From positions 48,186,714-48,250,713 of the forward strand of contig CM049320.1 of assembly GCA_026874595.1 (NCBI GenBank): a DNA stretch of 64,000 bases, read 5' to 3'. The notes below the pieces were generated by a model that was given only the letters and a program-made list of their open reading frames with translations, was not told where the DNA came from and did not search any database. A program made the translations under genes and the position numbers. How positions within the stretch are numbered: position 1 is the first letter of the stretch; each line of letters opens with the position of its first letter. Source of the DNA: Sipunculus nudus (taxonomy: Eukaryota; Annelida; Sipuncula; Golfingiida; Sipunculidae). Shown here one piece after another: positions 62,441-64,000 of this stretch.

Positions 62441-64000
62441 AACTGGCAAATGTCTTCCATCTTCTTTTCTTTGATATAGACATATCTCACCAAGTTAAGT
62501 CGGTTAACCTTGATTTAGCTGTTTATACATGAGGCCACATGTTCAGTAGGCCTATAAACTGAACCAATAAATGAACATTTTGCTTGTTTTTATGTTACAT
62601 TTAACTGTATGACCAGCCCAACCTCATCAACAAAAACAAAATACTACATATAGGCAATTGAAGTACCATACTTAAATATACTTCCACATCAAGAATTTAC
62701 ATGCTAGCACTACTTCATGTTTTCACTTGTGGCATGATGTAAATATGAAATATATTTTAAACAGGTTTTGAGAAGATTTGCCTGATGTATTTTTTCATTT
62801 CTGCTTAAAACTGAGGCTGTTCACACATTGAAAAGGGGAACTAAAAGGATAGTTTATACCCTTGTATGATGTGACACTATTATCTCCGAGTGGTTATGGT
62901 GTTGTGTTGTTGTAACTGGCAGATTCCACAAGTCAGTTGAAGTATATAGAATATCTTTATTCACACTGTTATACAGCCCAGGATAAAACTGCCTGAATGA
63001 AATTGTTCTAGCATATATATACATTTCCTTTGATACTATACCAAAGGAAGTCAGCTGATGTATGTGACTGTAACTACACGCCTCACCTGCTGACAGTTTG
63101 ACAGCCGGGACTTTAAGTTGTTACAATGATAAATTATTATAAAATAGACCAAGAGAAATCCTGGTCATTTTGGTGTGACCAAGAATGGTTGAGATGAAAG
63201 CTGACTGACCACACTTACCGGTACCGTATTGTGTGCTCTGGTGGTACCCTTGGTCTACCATCTGTTTTGTAGTCCATCAGGAGCTCCTCTCACATCTGTT
63301 TGTATTTTAACAATTATTCAAGTGAGCTTCACTGCAACAATATCCATTACTTACAGAATGTGAACTGGTGAAAAAAAAAGATGAAAGAAAGATGGCTTCT
63401 CTGGATTTTGTCGTCTTTATTAGTGTCTACTTGGTATATTTAACCCAAAGTGGGTGGTAATGGTCTGGTCAAATAAAACTTGTAAAGGATAACCTGACAA
63501 GTGGTTACAAGATTGTAGAATAAAGGCAGACAAAGATATAGTCATGTCACAATCAAAATGTACAGCACAGCCAGGAGAAATACAAAGTAAATAGCTATGT
63601 GACATCAAGATACACATGTGGTGGGACATTAACTGGAGGTTTCTTTATATTTCATTTTGATCCATCAAAGCTTCACTCATTCTTTGTCTGTTTCCATGAC
63701 AGCAATGTGTTTCCTGTGGAGCACCCTCCCAGCCAGGCCAGCTGGTCCTCATACTCCGCTTAATATGGAGATTAAAAAAAAAGTATTTCTATATATGCTC
63801 TATCCACTTAATGGAGGTTTTCTTTTTACCTCTCCTGACTTGTAATCAGCTGAGCTGTACCCATGACCCGACCTTCATTATCTGTCTGTCTGTTAGACAG
63901 GCCTGTTTTGAAAGACGTGTGGTCTATAAACTTCATCAGCATATTTGCCATATTTGTCACAGACTGTGGATAATTAAGTCCTCTATCAAACCTAAATTCA
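62441..64000. other. Intronic stretch to window end, mostly unassigned
   Basis: AT-rich sequence. Around 62,887-62,945 the words CCGAGTGGTTATGGTGTTG recall the A-box half of a tRNA-Ser/Leu-like SINE on the plus strand, but there is no B box, so at most it is a decayed fragment. Nothing else recognised. Confidence 0.4.

Larger units (their letters stand above)
9837..64000 (+). other. Agrin intron 1 (inferred), continuing past the window end
   Basis: After the donor no exon of a modular extracellular protein can be found on the plus strand. In particular there is no cysteine pattern of a Kazal domain, the module that follows NtA in agrin. The interval holds transposon copies, a SINE and at least thirteen tandem arrays. 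A nested gene on either strand is possible, but none of the non-repetitive frames has a recognisable domain. Confidence 0.65.

Noticed and set aside
62887-62945. Second tRNA-derived SINE on the plus strand
   Set aside because: Only an A-box-like half is visible; no B box.

Overview
This is eukaryotic, AT-rich genomic DNA from an animal. I support one protein-coding exon in 64 kb. At 9,398-9,836 (+) lies the first coding exon of an agrin gene: a signal peptide followed by the N-terminal agrin (NtA) domain, closed by a strong splice donor at 9,837. No Kazal, laminin-G, EGF or other later agrin exon is recognisable downstream, so the rest of the window (about 54 kb) is read as the first part of a very large agrin intron. 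Dispersed tRNA-derived SINE sequence, non-autonomous DNA transposons and heavy minisatellite load fit a marine invertebrate, perhaps a mollusc or another lophotrochozoan. That assignment is inference; nothing in the window fixes the species.

Upstream region (1-9,397): a possible retroelement LTR end (1-354), a 34-bp tandem array containing GGCGCC (1,141-1,321), a 39-bp array (2,790-3,270), one copy of a dispersed repeat (3,738-4,035), and two blocks of a decayed ~140-bp repeat whose core is the palindrome GGTGGCGCCACC (5,110-5,880 and 7,120-7,560). Several poly-C tracts follow, then the probable agrin promoter.

Intron (9,837-64,000): two clean non-autonomous DNA transposons, namely a hAT-type element with an 8-bp target duplication (11,079-12,298) and a TA-flanked Tc1/mariner/pogo-type element (21,501-22,889). 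There is a second copy of the dispersed repeat (13,873-14,143), a tRNA-derived SINE (62,285-62,440, minus) and a long series of minisatellites with unit lengths 51, ~30, 55, 24, 45, 62, 42, 37, 39, 53, ~17, 54 and 64 bp. The largest is a 54-bp minisatellite of about 349 copies (38,596-57,449). Its centre is essentially identical unit to unit and its edges carry variants with higher-order structure.

The very long open frames across the 45-, 39- and 54-bp arrays arise because those periods are multiples of three; they are not genes. The observation I rate highest is that the 54-, 45- and 64-bp arrays share the 10-mer TGTACATACA. In the sense of agrin transcription this holds the Pumilio-type motif UGUACAUA, so the unspliced intron RNA would carry roughly 400 copies. 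Whether this matters biologically is open.
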